A stretch of DNA of 64,000 bases from Leucaena leucocephala (lineage: Eukaryota > Streptophyta > Magnoliopsida > Fabales > Fabaceae). The position numbers and the translations under genes are program-made. The notes under the pieces are model-generated. The model searched no databases. It was not told the DNA's origin and was given only the letters and a program-made list of their open reading frames with translations. The stretch is from NCBI GenBank assembly GCA_037074615.1, contig CM073550.1:11116001-11180000 (forward strand), read 5' to 3'. Shown in pieces: positions 1 through 11,370 of the stretch. Numbering within the stretch: position 1 is the stretch's first letter; every line of letters begins with the position of its first letter.

Positions 1-533
1 ATTAGTTTCTTATAAAATTATACAATATATGATATTGTATTAATTTTGGAATTAATATAAGATTAACTCTAAAAATCCAATTCGGTTGACAGAGAAAAAA
101 CGCATAGCATCCTATATATCTGATTTTAGGAGCTGCGTTTTGTACAGAGAAACATATAGAACATAGAAAGGCCGAAGGGGACTCTGCAAAAGGTTTGCAG
201 ATAAGAAACTGCCGAAATAGAGACGGAGAGGACGAACTCTTGAGAAAGCCCTGGAGGGACAAGAGACGCTAGCACGTCGTTCGTGGTTGGAACGCTGTTC
301 GTGTGGATACCAGTAGAGGAAGTCGACCTGAGTCGTCGACTTCTTGTGATCAGAAAGGGAGCACGAGCCGCAGAGAGAAGCTGTGAACGTCGTGACCGAA
401 AGCTGTGGAAGTCGCTGAGGCACACTAAGGGTAATACTTCTTTCTACTTGACTTAAACACATACGGTAGATCCTGGCAAGGAATGGAAACATTTTTAAAT
501 TAATTTCCGCTGCGTGTCTTCCAATTCCTTACA
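1..533 (+). repeat. Possible 3' end of a Ty1/copia-type LTR
   Basis: The segment is more GC-rich than its surroundings and ends near 500-533 with TTTCCGCTGCG followed by a short pyrimidine-rich stretch and CCTTACA. That arrangement resembles the 3' end of many plant copia LTRs, just before a TGGTATCAGAGC primer site. The bases after 533 (TGGCTAGTCC) do not make a good primer site, so this would be a solo or terminal LTR. Its start is not in the window. Short open frames on both strands here have no recognisable domain. This is pattern resemblance only. Confidence 0.3.
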
Positions 534-1399
534 TGGCTAGTCCTCCCTTGTTCTTGAGGATGGATGTCTAAGGCTTGAGTTCATTGTGCTAAATGTTAAG
601 AGTTATACTATTTATTTCGTTTGATCTTTGTTTTCTATGCAATTTTATGATTTCCTAGATTTAGGTTTTGAAAATTGTATAGGTTGACCTAGGATTTCGG
701 TAGAGATACCTTGTGATCAAACCTTTGTGTTTTGCTATTCAAGTTATGATTAGAGTTTTCCATTTCATATCTTTTGCTTCCTCATATAGCTATGCATATC
801 TTCTCTTGCATGATTATGTTTAGATTAATATGTATAGGTATATTTAGGGTTTCGATTGAATACCCATGGTTGAGGACTAATCATATATTGTTGATCGATT
901 CACATGCTAAGTGGTACTTTTAAATAATCATCTTTGATGCAATTATATACTAGATCTAGGTATGATTGTTGATTTTATGATTATGACTAAGACGATTGTC
1001 TAAGGTTCTATATAATATGACTTAGTATATATAACTATTATAACTCTGATATTATTTTGAACAATGATAGCCAACATCATTCATCCTTGGGAATGTTCGA
1101 CTTACAAGTAATCGTGTCATTTAACTCTTTTACTTTCTTACAATCATCACTTTAATTTAACTGAATATTCTTCTCTACCCATATTTATTCCTTAATCACT
1201 TTAATTAATCATAATCAAGCTATGCATTGACTCCGCCTTGAGATCGACCTAGGGTTAGCTCCTATACACATAGGGTTAAAATTAGTAATTAATTTGAGCG
1301 CTAACAACAAGCGACATCACCCGAATAGTTCACCAGTTATGAATTCATGACGACTCATCTAGTTAGGGTTAAAAATAAGTGACAATCTTTTTTTTCAAG
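534..1399. other. Unclassified intergenic DNA
   Basis: No gene recognised. The stretch runs up to the 5-bp target site of the copia element. The part at 1230-1380 is denser in GC (for example GAGCGCTAACAACAAGCGAC) and looks like a piece of a dispersed repeat, but I cannot name a family. Confidence 0.3.
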
Positions 1400-1404
1400 C
1401 TTTT

Positions 1405-1748
1405 TGTTATAAAAATAAGAAAGTGAGAGAGTAGAAAGAATAACAAGACAAGAATTTTGAGATGAGAGAAATGGAAGGACAAGAGAGAATTTCTTATATG
1501 GTTGTATATTCACTTATCCAAATGCCTTCTACATAGCCACTATTTATAGGTCACACCCATTAAAAACTAAACATAAGGTTATAAAATATTAAAAAGGAAT
1601 AAAATGCCATAAACCATAAGAAACCCCTCTCAAGTCATTCATTGAGGAAGTTATAGTTTTATGGCATAAAGGGAAGAAAGAATCCTAAGAGGAATCTCAA
1701 GAGGTATAAGTTTTATGAACATCCACATATGCAAGAATATTTATAACA
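1405..1748 (-). repeat. 3' LTR of the copia element
   Basis: 344 bp, TGTTATAA...TTATAACA with an 8-bp perfect terminal inverted repeat. It matches 5423-5766 end to end without gaps. A minus-strand TATA-like box (CTATAAATA) lies at 1541-1549. Confidence 0.95.
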
Positions 1749-1757
1749 CTCCCCCTT
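1749..1757 (-). other. Polypurine tract of the copia element
   Basis: Immediately inside the 3' LTR. The plus strand reads CTCCCCCTT, so the element strand reads AAGGGGGAG directly against the LTR's TGTTAT, the position and composition expected of the plus-strand DNA primer. Confidence 0.8.
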
Positions 1758-1960
1758 AGATGTCCATGACAGATATTATGCCTCATTAAAACCTTACTAG
1801 AAAAAAACCCATTGGGACAAAAACCTAGTGAAGGAAAAAGAGTACACAATATTTATTTAGGTTATCTTATCAAATACTTTTTCAGGAAAACCCAATGAAA
1901 AACAAAATCTTTAAAATGAAGAGTACATCAAGTACTTGTTTACTCCCCCTGATGACGTTG

Positions 1961-2911
1961 TCAATTTATGTCTTTGAATCTGCGCATTCCAATACCATAC
2001 ACTAACTTCTCAAATGGCTTAGTTGGTAGTGTCTTAGTAAACAAATCTGCAAGGTTGTCACATGATCGAATTTGCTGAATATCTATATCACCATTCTTCA
2101 TAAGATCATGAGTGAAAAAGAATTTTGGAGAAATATGTTTTGTTCTATCTCCTTTGATATATCCTCCTTTCAATTGAGCTATGCATGCTGTATTATCTTC
2201 ATATAATACTATTAGAATCTCTTGTTCTGGAAGTAGACCACTCATTCTTTGGATATGTTGGATTACTAACCTTAGCCAAACACATTCTCGACTTGCTTCA
2301 TGAACTGCAATGATTTTTGCATGATTTGATGAGATAGCTGATAAAATTTGTTTTATCGAACGCCAAGATATAGTTGTACCTCCACAAGTAAATAAATATC
2401 CTGTCTGAAATCTACCTTTATGTGGATCTGATAAAAATCTTGCATCTGCATAACCAATCAATTGTGATCCAAATTCATTAGAATAAAATAATCCCATATC
2501 AATTGTCCCTCGAAGGTATCGAAATATATGTTTAACTCCATTCCAATGTCTTCTTGTTGGAGAAGAACTAAATCTTGCCAATAAACTCACAGCAAATGTA
2601 ATATCAGGTTGTGTTGAATTAGCAAGATATATTAGTTCCTCTATAGCACTAAGATATGGTACTTCTGGACCAAGAAGTTCTTCATTTTCCTCTTGAGGGT
2701 GAAAAGGATCTTTTTCTTTAACTAACGATCTCACAACCATTGGAGTAGTTAATGGATGTGCTTTATCCATATAAAATTGCTTTAATATTTTTTCAATATA
2801 AGCTGATTGATGAAGAAACACTCCATTTGTTAAGTGCTCGATTTGTAAACTGAGAAAAAACTTTATTTTTCCAAGATCTTTCATTTCAAATTCTTTCTTT
2901 AAACAATCCAC
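1961..2911 (-). pseudogene. Copia pol: end of reverse transcriptase and RNase H
   Basis: A 316-codon open stretch, the largest intact piece of pol. It begins just after the RT active site with CLKKEFEMKDLGKIKFFL, a typical copia RT thumb segment, and continues into RNase H: YADA (first Asp), a TSGY-like segment, then EDNTACI and DRTKHI near the end. The RNase H glutamate, usually in a SSNHAEI context, reads SSNHAKI here, a Glu to Lys change expected to kill the nuclease. It is in frame with upstream RT through two stop codons, so this is a fragment of one former polyprotein, not an independent gene. Confidence 0.85.
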
Positions 2912-3361
2912 TGCTTTTTAAAGCTCTTCAGGAGTTTCAATTATATTCAAGTCATCTACATAGACATCAATTATAACAAATTTCGATATGTTCCTTTTTA
3001 TAAAAACACATGGGCTAATTGAATCATTTTTATAGCATGCTTTCAACAAATATTCACTTAGACGGTTATGCCACATTCTTCCAGATTATTTTAATCCGTA
3101 TAAGAATTTATGCAAACGAATTGCGTAATTTTCTTGAGGATTCTTACATGCTTCAGGCAATTTAAATCCTTCAGGGATTTTCATATAAATTTCAGTATCT
3201 AAAGAACCATATAAATATGTTGTAACAATATCCATTAGACGCATATCAAGTCTTTCATGCACTACCAAACTGATTAGATATCTGAAAGTAATTGTATCCA
3301 CCACAGGAGAATATGTTTCTTCATAATCAATGCCAGGTCTTTGCGAAAAATCTTGTGCCAT
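2912..3361 (-). pseudogene. Copia pol: reverse transcriptase core
   Basis: The first part (3086-3361) carries RLMDIVTTYLYGSLDTEIYM and ends KFLYGLK, both RT finger and palm signatures (the canonical motif has DVxTAFLxG). A TAA follows where the family has Gln. The frame then continues to YVDD, the RT catalytic motif, at 2951-2962, and meets another TAA at about 2912. Both stops are single-base changes in an otherwise readable frame. The frame is continuous with the linker upstream (3401-4141) and RNase H downstream. Confidence 0.85.
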
Positions 3362-3400
3362 AAGTCGTGCTTTATATCTAACAACCTCATTTTTCTCATT

Positions 3401-4141
3401 TCATTTTCGCACAAAAACCCATCTATATCCAACTAGTTTAACACCATTTGGTATTTGGACTACAGGTCCAAAAACTTCACGTTTTGAAAGTGAATTCAAT
3501 TCTGCTTGAATTGCTTCTTTCCATTTTAGCCAATCATTTCTATGTCTACATTCTTCAATTGACCTAGGTTCAAGATCTTCACTTTGATTAGTTATTTCAA
3601 CAGCAACATTGTATGAAAAAATATCGTCGATGACTATATTTTCTCGGTTCCACCTTTTTCTCGTATTGACATAACTTATCAAGATCTCTTCATTATTTTC
3701 AGGTACCTGAACCTCTTCTGGGGTCTTTTGATTTGTTATGTCCTGGGTATCTCCTATAAGACCAGCCTCCTCAATTTGACCATCTTGATTGTTTTCTCTT
3801 TTCTTTCTAGGATTTTTATCTTTGGAACCGATTGGTCTACCACGCTTCAAACGTGGTTTAGTTTTATTTGCACTTGCTACTTGTCCTGCTGGGACATCAA
3901 TTTGAATTGGAGTATTTTCAGCTGGAATATGAGATTTAATAATTCTCTTAGAGTCAGTAAATGCGTCTGGCAATTGATTTGCAATATTTTGCCAATGAAT
4001 TATTTTTTGAACTTCAAACTCACATATTTGTGTTCGAGGATCTAAATGAGACAACGATAATGCTTTCCATGTGATTTCTTTATCCAGCTGCTTATTATCT
4101 CCCCCTAATGTTGGAAAATTTCTCATCAAAATGACAATCAT
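3401..4141 (-). pseudogene. Copia pol: integrase C-terminal region, linker and start of RT
   Basis: 247 codons. It opens after the integrase core with sequence referring to the LSHLDPRTQICEFEVQKII region, continues into a basic linker KRGRPIGSKDKNPRKKR (AT-hook-like RGRP plus lysine clusters), then the RT N-terminus with WLKWKEAIQAELNSL and GYRWVFVRK. It ends in a TGA where related proteins have Arg (RKRNE). The same frame resumes after this stop. The tandem RGRP and lysine run sits where copia integrases often carry nuclear-localisation or targeting signals. That role is inferred. Confidence 0.8.
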
Positions 4142-4349
4142 CGAAACGTGCCATAAATAAATCTCCCATTAACGGTTCTAAATACTTGATTATAGAAGGA
4201 GATTCATAACCAACATATATTCCTAACCTTCTCTAAGGTCCCATCTTTATGCGTTGTGGTGGAGCAATTTGGACAAATACCGCACATCAAAAATTCTAAG
4301 ATGAGAAATATTTAGCTCCTAACCAAAAGTCAATTGTAATAGGGAGAAT

Positions 4350-4871
4350 TTATGATAACTTATTGGCCTGATGCGTATAATTGTTGATGCATGTAAAATT
4401 GCATGTCCCCAAGCTGAAACCATTTTGAGTGTGGACATGAGCAACAAATTTCTCTACTATTATTATAGTTGCCATGCAATAATCATTAAACTTTTGTGAT
4501 GAAAACTCACTCGCATTATCAAGACGAATTGTCTTAATGGCATATTCTGGAAATTGTGCTCTTAATCGAATTATTTGAGCAAGTAATCTAGCAAATGATA
4601 AATTACGTGTAGATAACAAGCACACATGTGACCATCTTGTAGATGCATCTATTAAAACCATAAAATATCTAAATGGTCCACATGGTGGATGAATTGGTCA
4701 ACATATATCCCCTTGGATACGTTCTAGAAATGCAGGGGATTCTACCCCAACTTTTGTTAATGAAGGTCTTGTAATTAGTTTGCCTTGAGAACAAGTAACA
4801 CATGAAAAATCTTTAAATTGAAGAATCTTCTGGCTCTTCAATGGATGTCCATGTGAATTTTCAATAATCCT
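4350..4871 (-). pseudogene. Copia pol: integrase zinc-binding remnant and catalytic core
   Basis: From 4871 down, the frame shows CVTCSQGK (the CC half of the HHCC zinc module). After a stop (GDIC, stop, PIHPPCGP) comes VLIDASTRWSHVCLLSTRN with the first catalytic Asp, and later TIRLDNASEF with the second Asp (the canonical motif is RxDNAGEF). The third acidic residue region is garbled and the frame is lost near 4.3 kb, so the domain is dead. Confidence 0.8.
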
Positions 4872-5384
4872 TCATATCATAGTTGATCCGGGATGACCTA
4901 ACCGGTCATGCCAAATAATGAATGTATTTTTATCAGTAAACTTCTGGTTTACTGTAGCATTTGTTTCAATTATACCAATATTTGTATAGTACAAACCAGA
5001 AGATAATGCAGGTACTTTTTCAAGAACACATTTTTCTCCATGTCTAACAATTGTAATATATAGATATTCAATATTTTTCTCATCTATAGTCTCAATATGA
5101 TACCTATTTCGGCGGATATCTTTAAAACTTAACAAATTTCTTTGAGACTTAGAGGAATATAAAGCATCATTAATTATAAAATTTGTCCCTTTGGGTAATA
5201 TTATCATTGCTCTTTCAGAGCCTTCAATTAGTTTTGTATTACCCGCTATAGTATTGATGTTTGCACCATTCATTGTCAAATGAGAAAAATATTTTTTATC
5301 TTTGAGTATGGTATGTGTTGTAGCACTATCTATGAGACATATATCTTCATTCTTGTGCCTAATAAAAGAGAGAGGAACATCCAT
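4872..5384 (-). pseudogene. Copia pol: aspartic protease and GAG-pre-integrase
   Basis: 170 codons. LIDSATTHTIL near residue 17 is the retropepsin active-site motif (D-S-A/G) in copia form, and WHDRLGHPG near the end is the GAG-pre-integrase HHCC start. The reading frame starts almost directly after the primer-binding site. A normal copia element has several hundred codons of gag, including a zinc knuckle, before this point, and none is present. The end is a stop just after HPGSTMI. Confidence 0.85.
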
Positions 5385-5398
5385 ATTCTTAAATTTTT

Positions 5399-5422
5399 CA
5401 GAGCAATGTCGTGCTGATAACG
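5399..5422 (-). other. Primer-binding site region of the copia element
   Basis: Directly inside the 5' LTR the element strand reads CGTTATCAGCACGACATTG. The TTATCAGCACGA string sits where reverse transcription is primed by a tRNA. I did not identify the tRNA. It is not the usual TGGTATCAGAGC of initiator tRNA-Met. Confidence 0.6.
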
Positions 5423-5766
5423 TGTTATAAAAATAAGAAAGTGAGAGAGTAGAAAGAATAACAAGACAAGGATTTTGAGATGAGAGAAATGGAAGAACAA
5501 GAGAGAATTCCTTATATGCTTGTATATTGACTTGTCCAAATGCCTTCTATATAGCTACTATTTATAGGTCACACCCATTAAAAACTAAACATGAGGTTAC
5601 AAAAGATTAAAGAGGAATAAAATATTATTAACCATAAGAAACCTCTCTCAAGTCATTCATTGAGAAAGTTATAGTTTTATGGTATAAAGGAAATAAATAA
5701 TCTTAAGAGAAATCTCAAGAGGTATAAGTTTTATGGACATCCACATATGCAAGAATATTTATAACA
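5423..5766 (-). repeat. 5' LTR of the copia element
   Basis: 344 bp, same terminal inverted repeats as 1405-1748. On the element strand this is the promoter copy, containing a TATA-like CTATAAATA. Followed by the second CTTTT target duplication at 5767-5771. Confidence 0.95.
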
Positions 5767-5771
5767 CTTTT

Positions 5772-7077
5772 TCAGTTTTCTACTCCCCTTTTTTAATTTC
5801 TCCTTATAAGTGTAATTATGAATTTTATTTTGAACAAGTAAAGTAAGCATAAATTAATTAATTACTTGCTGCAGTGAAGGCTAGAAAAGATGGAATTATG
5901 AATTTATGATCAAGAACGTCATTTAATAAAATAAAATAAAATAGAGATATTAATCACTTGTGTCTTAGAGCTATAGAAATTGATTAGAATGAATAATTAT
6001 CTAATCAATTTGAATAAGCCTTGAAGGTATCTTACTATTAACAGCAATTTGAATAATTTCTTTATTAATTTATTGATTAACATGCTGAATAAAATAGTAA
6101 TTGTGGGGTCATATATGGCTTATAAAATCAAGCGTAGAATAGGTTTGAGCTGATCTAGATACTTATTGACTAAACGATTGTAATTAATTAATATTTAACG
6201 AGATTTGCATTTTTAGGGCAACATTTATATTATTCCAACATTTAAATATAATGCACACCAGCCCCTAGTACATAGTGGCTTATTACTAGGAAAGTAGGAA
6301 GGAGAACGTTTCCACGTGTAAAGGTGACGTGTGTATATATGGTAAATCTGGGATTTCCCAAGATGTTATAACAATATAGAATATATATATATGAGTTTCG
6401 AATACGAATGGATTCAGATTTGAGTAAAAAAATGCGGTGAGTACAAACAGATTGGGATATCAGATTTTTTTTTATTTTTAACATAAAATGGAGTATGAAG
6501 TTTATTGCTTATGGAACTATTTATAAATCATTATCAATATAATCGTTTTTAAAATAAAAATCTATTCTTTGCATGGACCTACTGCTAATTAGAGAAAAAA
6601 TTAAAAAATTAATAAAAAATATTTCTCAATCAATATATTATGAAGCTTAAATATCCATTTGTTTGGCAACATTTCAACTTTATACATAGTGTACTCTGCA
6701 TCGTGAATAATTTATATTATTCTTATATAAATATAAAAAATATTTATGCATAATTTTTTTATTTAATTTAACTCCACTTACTAAACAGTAAAACATGCAC
6801 ATAATCATATTCTCACATTTGAAGTGTCTAAATAAATTAAGATGAGAAGTACCTTTTTTTTTTTTTAAACTATGCGTTCTAATATAATTTTTCTGGTCTC
6901 TGTTTGGTGGTTCTTGGACGCGCGGAAAAAAATATTGTAAATTTTTGTAATTAATGCTAAACATGGTTTTTATATATTATGTAAAGTCTGAAGAAATTTT
7001 TTTACAGTATATATATAGAGAAGTTTATTACAAAATATTTAATCATGAACAGAGGACTTATGTCCATTACGCTCAGT
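5772..7077. other. AT-rich intergenic DNA
   Basis: No gene, RNA gene or clear repeat ends seen. Open frames here are short and lack domains or codon bias. Confidence 0.5.
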
Positions 7078-7202
7078 TCTTCAAACAATTTTTGTCATGT
7101 GCACCTTTTTAATAATAAAAATTCACATTGATAGAATTTTAAAATTTTATTGAATTATTATTAAAAAGAAAAATTACACATGACAATATTTGATTTGAGA
7201 AT
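7078..7202. repeat. Small fold-back (MITE-like) element
   Basis: An imperfect inverted repeat of about 125 bp. The left arm has TTCAAACAATTTTTGTCATG and the right arm, reverse-complemented, has TCAAATCAAATATTGTCATG. The arms meet at an AATTTTAAAATTTT centre, so the whole unit could form one hairpin. No target duplication was resolved. Confidence 0.55.
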
Positions 7203-8069
7203 TGGATCTAAGGGATATACGCGAATGGACCTCAATTTTATGATTTAATTATATATTATATATTGATATATTGAATAATATACTTATGTGGACATTTTGG
7301 CTAAAAAATAATATATTTATCAATAATAAAGAAAAAGAGATGAAAGTAAAACAATATTTATTATATGATCCAAATTCAAATCACAGCCATGTGCTAGAAG
7401 TGGGCATTTATATTGAGGCATCACATGCACAGGATTCCTTCATTGAAAATGATAAGGAAGATTTAAGAAGGTTGGGATGAAAGATCACAATTACTAACAT
7501 TCAAAGAAAAAATTATAAATCCAAGAAAAAATATTTTTAAATACATTTTAAGTTTTAAATTATTCAAAATTTTGAAATTAAAATAATTAATCTCCATGGA
7601 TTAAATTTTTATGCTTATTTAATTTTAATTTAATTTTTAATTAAATTTAATATTTAATAACTAGAGTATTATAACATCTGAATTAATAATGCTTCCCCTC
7701 TCATAAATATGATATTATTAATAAAATCAATTTTTATATAAATATAATTAAATATGTAAAGAGTGTGATATTTATTAAAAAATTTATATTTCCTGAACAA
7801 AATGGCGTCTTATCCGAAAGGGTGGGGACTGGGGACCTTTTATATATAGTACTTTCGATATTATAATAATTAAAACGCTGTTATATAATACAAAAATTAA
7901 AAAAATGTAATCAAAGCCTAATAAGAAAATTAATTAACTACGAAAATTTTAGTGATAAAATTAACAAGGAAAAATACAATTCTCTACACGTTTCAATTGC
8001 TGACAGTATCTATGATTTCCATTAAAATTAATGTTTTTCCTCAAAAAAATCCTAACATTATGGATATAT
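7203..8069. other. AT-rich intergenic DNA
   Basis: A 69-codon plus-strand open frame (7271-7480) has no recognisable domain. No other structure seen. Confidence 0.4.
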
Positions 8070-8632
8070 TTAAAAAGCTTAAATATATAAAACTCCTGTA
8101 AATTTTTTGTCAATTACAAATAATCCTAACCTTTAAAAGTTTATTTTGATTGACAAACCCTTGCTATTAAATTTAACAATTTGTCATATCATATTTTTTT
8201 ATTATATATCGTATCATTTAAAAAATAATAATTGGAAATTAACATATAATTTTAAATAATTTATATTAATTATTTAAACATGATCAAATAAATATTTTAA
8301 ATATTTTTTAAAGTATTTTATAGTTTTCAACTATTTAAAAAATACTTTAAATTATATGTCAAGTGTTAAGTGTTATTTAAATATTTTATATTTAAGTATT
8401 TTAAAAATATTAAAATTATATGTTAAATATTAAATGTTATTTTTAAATAAAGTAATATATAATAAAAATTATAACATGGTAAAAACCGTTAACTTTAATA
8501 GTAAGATTTTGATAATCAAAATATAAAATATTATAGTTTTTAATTTAAAATTTTAAAAGTTAAAAAAATTATGTACAACTGACTTAAAATTTAAGAAAGT
8601 TTTGAGTTTTAACCTATTTTAAAAATTAAATA
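8070..8632. repeat. Long imperfect inverted repeat (MITE-like)
   Basis: The left part (GATTGACAAACCC, then TTGCTATTAAATTTAAC, about 8150-8175) reappears inverted near 8480-8520 as GATTATCAAAATC, then TTACTATTAAAGTTAAC. The flanking arms also pair (CTCCTGTAAATTTTTTGTCA against a diverged inverted copy near 8560-8610). The middle (8200-8460) is nearly pure A/T with repeated TTTAAATATTTT. It resembles an old non-autonomous DNA transposon. Family and exact ends unknown. Confidence 0.5.
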
Positions 8633-10938
8633 GTAATTTATAATATTTAGTAATGTATTGCGGTCCCTAGTTGTCTCTTATCAAACCTATTAATAATTAA
8701 TGATGAATATTAGAAGTATTGGTTTCTCTCATCCTTATTGAAAAATGTATAAAACCAACACACATCCTGACATGATCTTCTTGCCATCTTGTGAAAATAT
8801 ATGTAGAAAAAGACATTCATATGATTATAAATATATGATATAATTAACTAATTTAACTATATTATAAAAATTAGTTAAGGTAGTTAGTATGTTATATTTT
8901 GTCTAAAATACTCTAATCATATTTTTTATCTCCTTCTCATTTTACTTAACTATTATTGAGAAATACCAACAAACTATTTTAAGAAAAAAATAATAAATAT
9001 AAAAAATATATTTTATATTTAAGATTATGATCAATTTTTTAATTATGTCTAATATTATGTACAAGAGAAGTAATCTATTTCTGATTAATTATCCTCTTTG
9101 CCCCACACATAAACACATATACAACAATAACAATAAGTCTTATAATATTAAATGGGATCAACTATATAGATCATATAATACTATTATACTCTATCAAACA
9201 AACACATATACATACGTATTAAATAATAATTGTATATCGAGCAACATAACTCATAAATTGGTTGTGTTAACTTAATCAGTAATCTTATATTCAAGTTTTA
9301 AATATGTAATTATGTTAAAATTTCACTGTAAGTGCTTACCATCCTTATAATATGATCGTTAAGTTGGTTCATATATATAGAGAAGATTACTGTAGGTGCC
9401 GGTAAAAATGGTCTATCAAAAAGCATGAAATCCTATAGAAAGGGGAAGGGAAAGACTAAACAAAATATTCAATAAAATTATTAAATATAATTTTTAAATT
9501 AATGATATATTAAAAATTTTGGTTATTAATAAAGTATAATAATATTTATGTAATTTATATAATCAATTCTACCTGATACTAAGACTTGTTGTTACAAGGG
9601 CTAACAATAGTAATATAATAAAATTAAAGAATTTAATCAACATAGAGTTAATTTCCCGATATAAAACTCTGCTAGATTATCTTATTTTTAACTTTGATTC
9701 TTAAATGAGATATTTATATTAGGAGAAATAACCATAAACTTTAAAACTGGATACTAAATAATATGATCTAAAAATAATATAAAAAATTAATAAATTTAAT
9801 AAAAAGAGAAAAATAAATTTATTAAAATTAAAAGCTTTTTTACCAATGCCCAATAAACAGTAAAAAATTACTCAAATGCTATCGCGTGAGAATTATTTCC
9901 CAAGACGCTGCATCCGTACAAATAGAAGTTCATGTTGGGCGGAACAACTTCTAAAGTTGATCATCCCTTAAACAACTTCTTTATTTCTTATCATTGTCTG
10001 GGGTTTAACAGGATAAAAATATGAGATATAAAATTATTTAGAGTATATTTAATTTTTAAAGAGTATTATTTTATTATAATTTCAGTTGGACGTTTATAGA
10101 GGTATCTTAACTCTTGAGTACTTAAATTTATACTTGAAGATAATAGACGGCTTATCTTACCTGATATTAATATCACTTAAAAAGAAATGAAATTTTGACT
10201 TATCCTTAAATTAGATGTAAATCTAACTATTTTTTAAAAAAATTTGTAAAAAAAAATTATTTCTGTTCCTTCGGGACATCTGAACTTCATTTCTTTAGGC
10301 ACTAATTTTAAAGCTGTCATCCAAAAAGTAAAATTGTTCGCCATACACAATATACTCTATTTAATCCATAATATAAATTATTTTAACCATTTTATCATAA
10401 TAAAAAGAGCAGTTAATTTATTAAATATATTTAATTTTTTTAATATGATTTCTATTAAAGAATATATATTCTCTCTTATATCATATTTTTATAATTAAAT
10501 AAAGGGTAGAATAGATCAATATAAAAAAATTAATGATGTAACTTATTTATATCAAAGTAGAAGAGAATTTTCTCTTCTTGCAGAATTCTTTGGTATACAA
10601 TATAAGTCATTTAAACAGTAATTTATATTTTTTTTACCTATTTTACTCCTTATTTAATTATAGAAAGATTTGAGATTTGCGAAAGAAAGTATATTCTTTA
10701 ATGGAAGTAAAATTGAAAGAAAATCCAATTTAAGATAAATGTAAGAAATTAACTACCATATTTTAATTCTATTGAAATGGTTGAAAGTAATTTATATTGC
10801 AGATAATAGGTAGTAAATTAAATTGTGTATAGGTGAACAGTTTTACTTTTAGGACAAGACGACTTTGGATACATGCCTAAAAAATGAAGAAGTTTTCGAA
10901 AGGGGTAATGGCCTTTAAAAGTTGTTCACCCTAGGGCG
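8633..10938. other. AT-rich intergenic DNA
   Basis: No gene recognised. The open frame at 9027-9275 is low-complexity AT translation. A slightly GC-richer patch at 9880-10000 has no readable motif. Confidence 0.4.
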
Positions 10939-11370
10939 AATGGGCCTGGTTAGAAAATTTTTAACCTAGAATTTTAAAAAAGTTTTTAATTTAAATTTTG
11001 ATTCAAAAAAATTTAAAATAAATAGTTATAATTATTTAAAAGGACTTTTAAGTTAAATCATAATTTAAAATTAAAATTTTAGATAAGTTATTGAGACTAG
11101 TTTCTATAATAGTAAAAGAGCTTATGACTATCTAATTATTATTTTACTTTTATTTTTTTACACTACTTCTCCTATTTTCTCTATCATATTTTTAATAAAA
11201 TTATACTATTTTTAGTAATTTTTTAATTATAAAATTTTTTTTAGTAATAACTATCAAAACACTAATTTATTTAGAACTATTTTTTTTTCTTAAACTCTTT
11301 TCTAAAAATTCTTTAAAAGTAATTTTTTTTCATAAACCTTTTTATCAACTCTTATGAAACAAGGCCTATA
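10939..11370. repeat. Terminal-inverted-repeat element, copy A
   Basis: About 430 bp. The left end reads TGGGCCTGGTTAGAAAATTT and the right end, reverse-complemented, TAGGCCTTGTTTCATAAGAG. Subterminal parts (ATAATTTAAAATTA..., TTTTTAGTAATAACTATC) match two other copies at 12,986-13,765 and 48,668-49,228. The family signature is a GGGC-TGTTTGG-like end and a subterminal AATAACTATC block. Confidence 0.5.

Larger units (their letters stand above)
1405..5766 (-). mobile_element. Ty1/copia LTR retrotransposon, complete ends, gag-less and degenerate
   Basis: Two 344-bp direct repeats, both beginning TGTTATAA and ending TTATAACA, bound the element, and CTTTT at 1400-1404 and 5767-5771 is a perfect 5-bp target duplication. 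Read on the minus strand the order is LTR, primer site, protease with GAG-pre-integrase, integrase core, linker, reverse transcriptase, RNase H, polypurine tract, LTR. Integrase before RT defines Ty1/copia (Pseudoviridae). The gag region is absent: protease starts about 38 bp inside the 5' LTR. Pol has several stops and at least one frameshift near 4.3 kb. By hand alignment the LTRs differ at about 25 of 344 positions (about 93% identity), mostly transitions, so it is an old insertion of a few million years at commonly used plant rates. Confidence 0.95.

Noticed and set aside
2..492. Three overlapping minus-strand open frames at the left edge
   Set aside because: No domain or coding signature; they lie in a likely LTR end.
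3728..4045. Plus-strand 105-codon frame within the copia element
   Set aside because: Antisense shadow of the pol linker frame.
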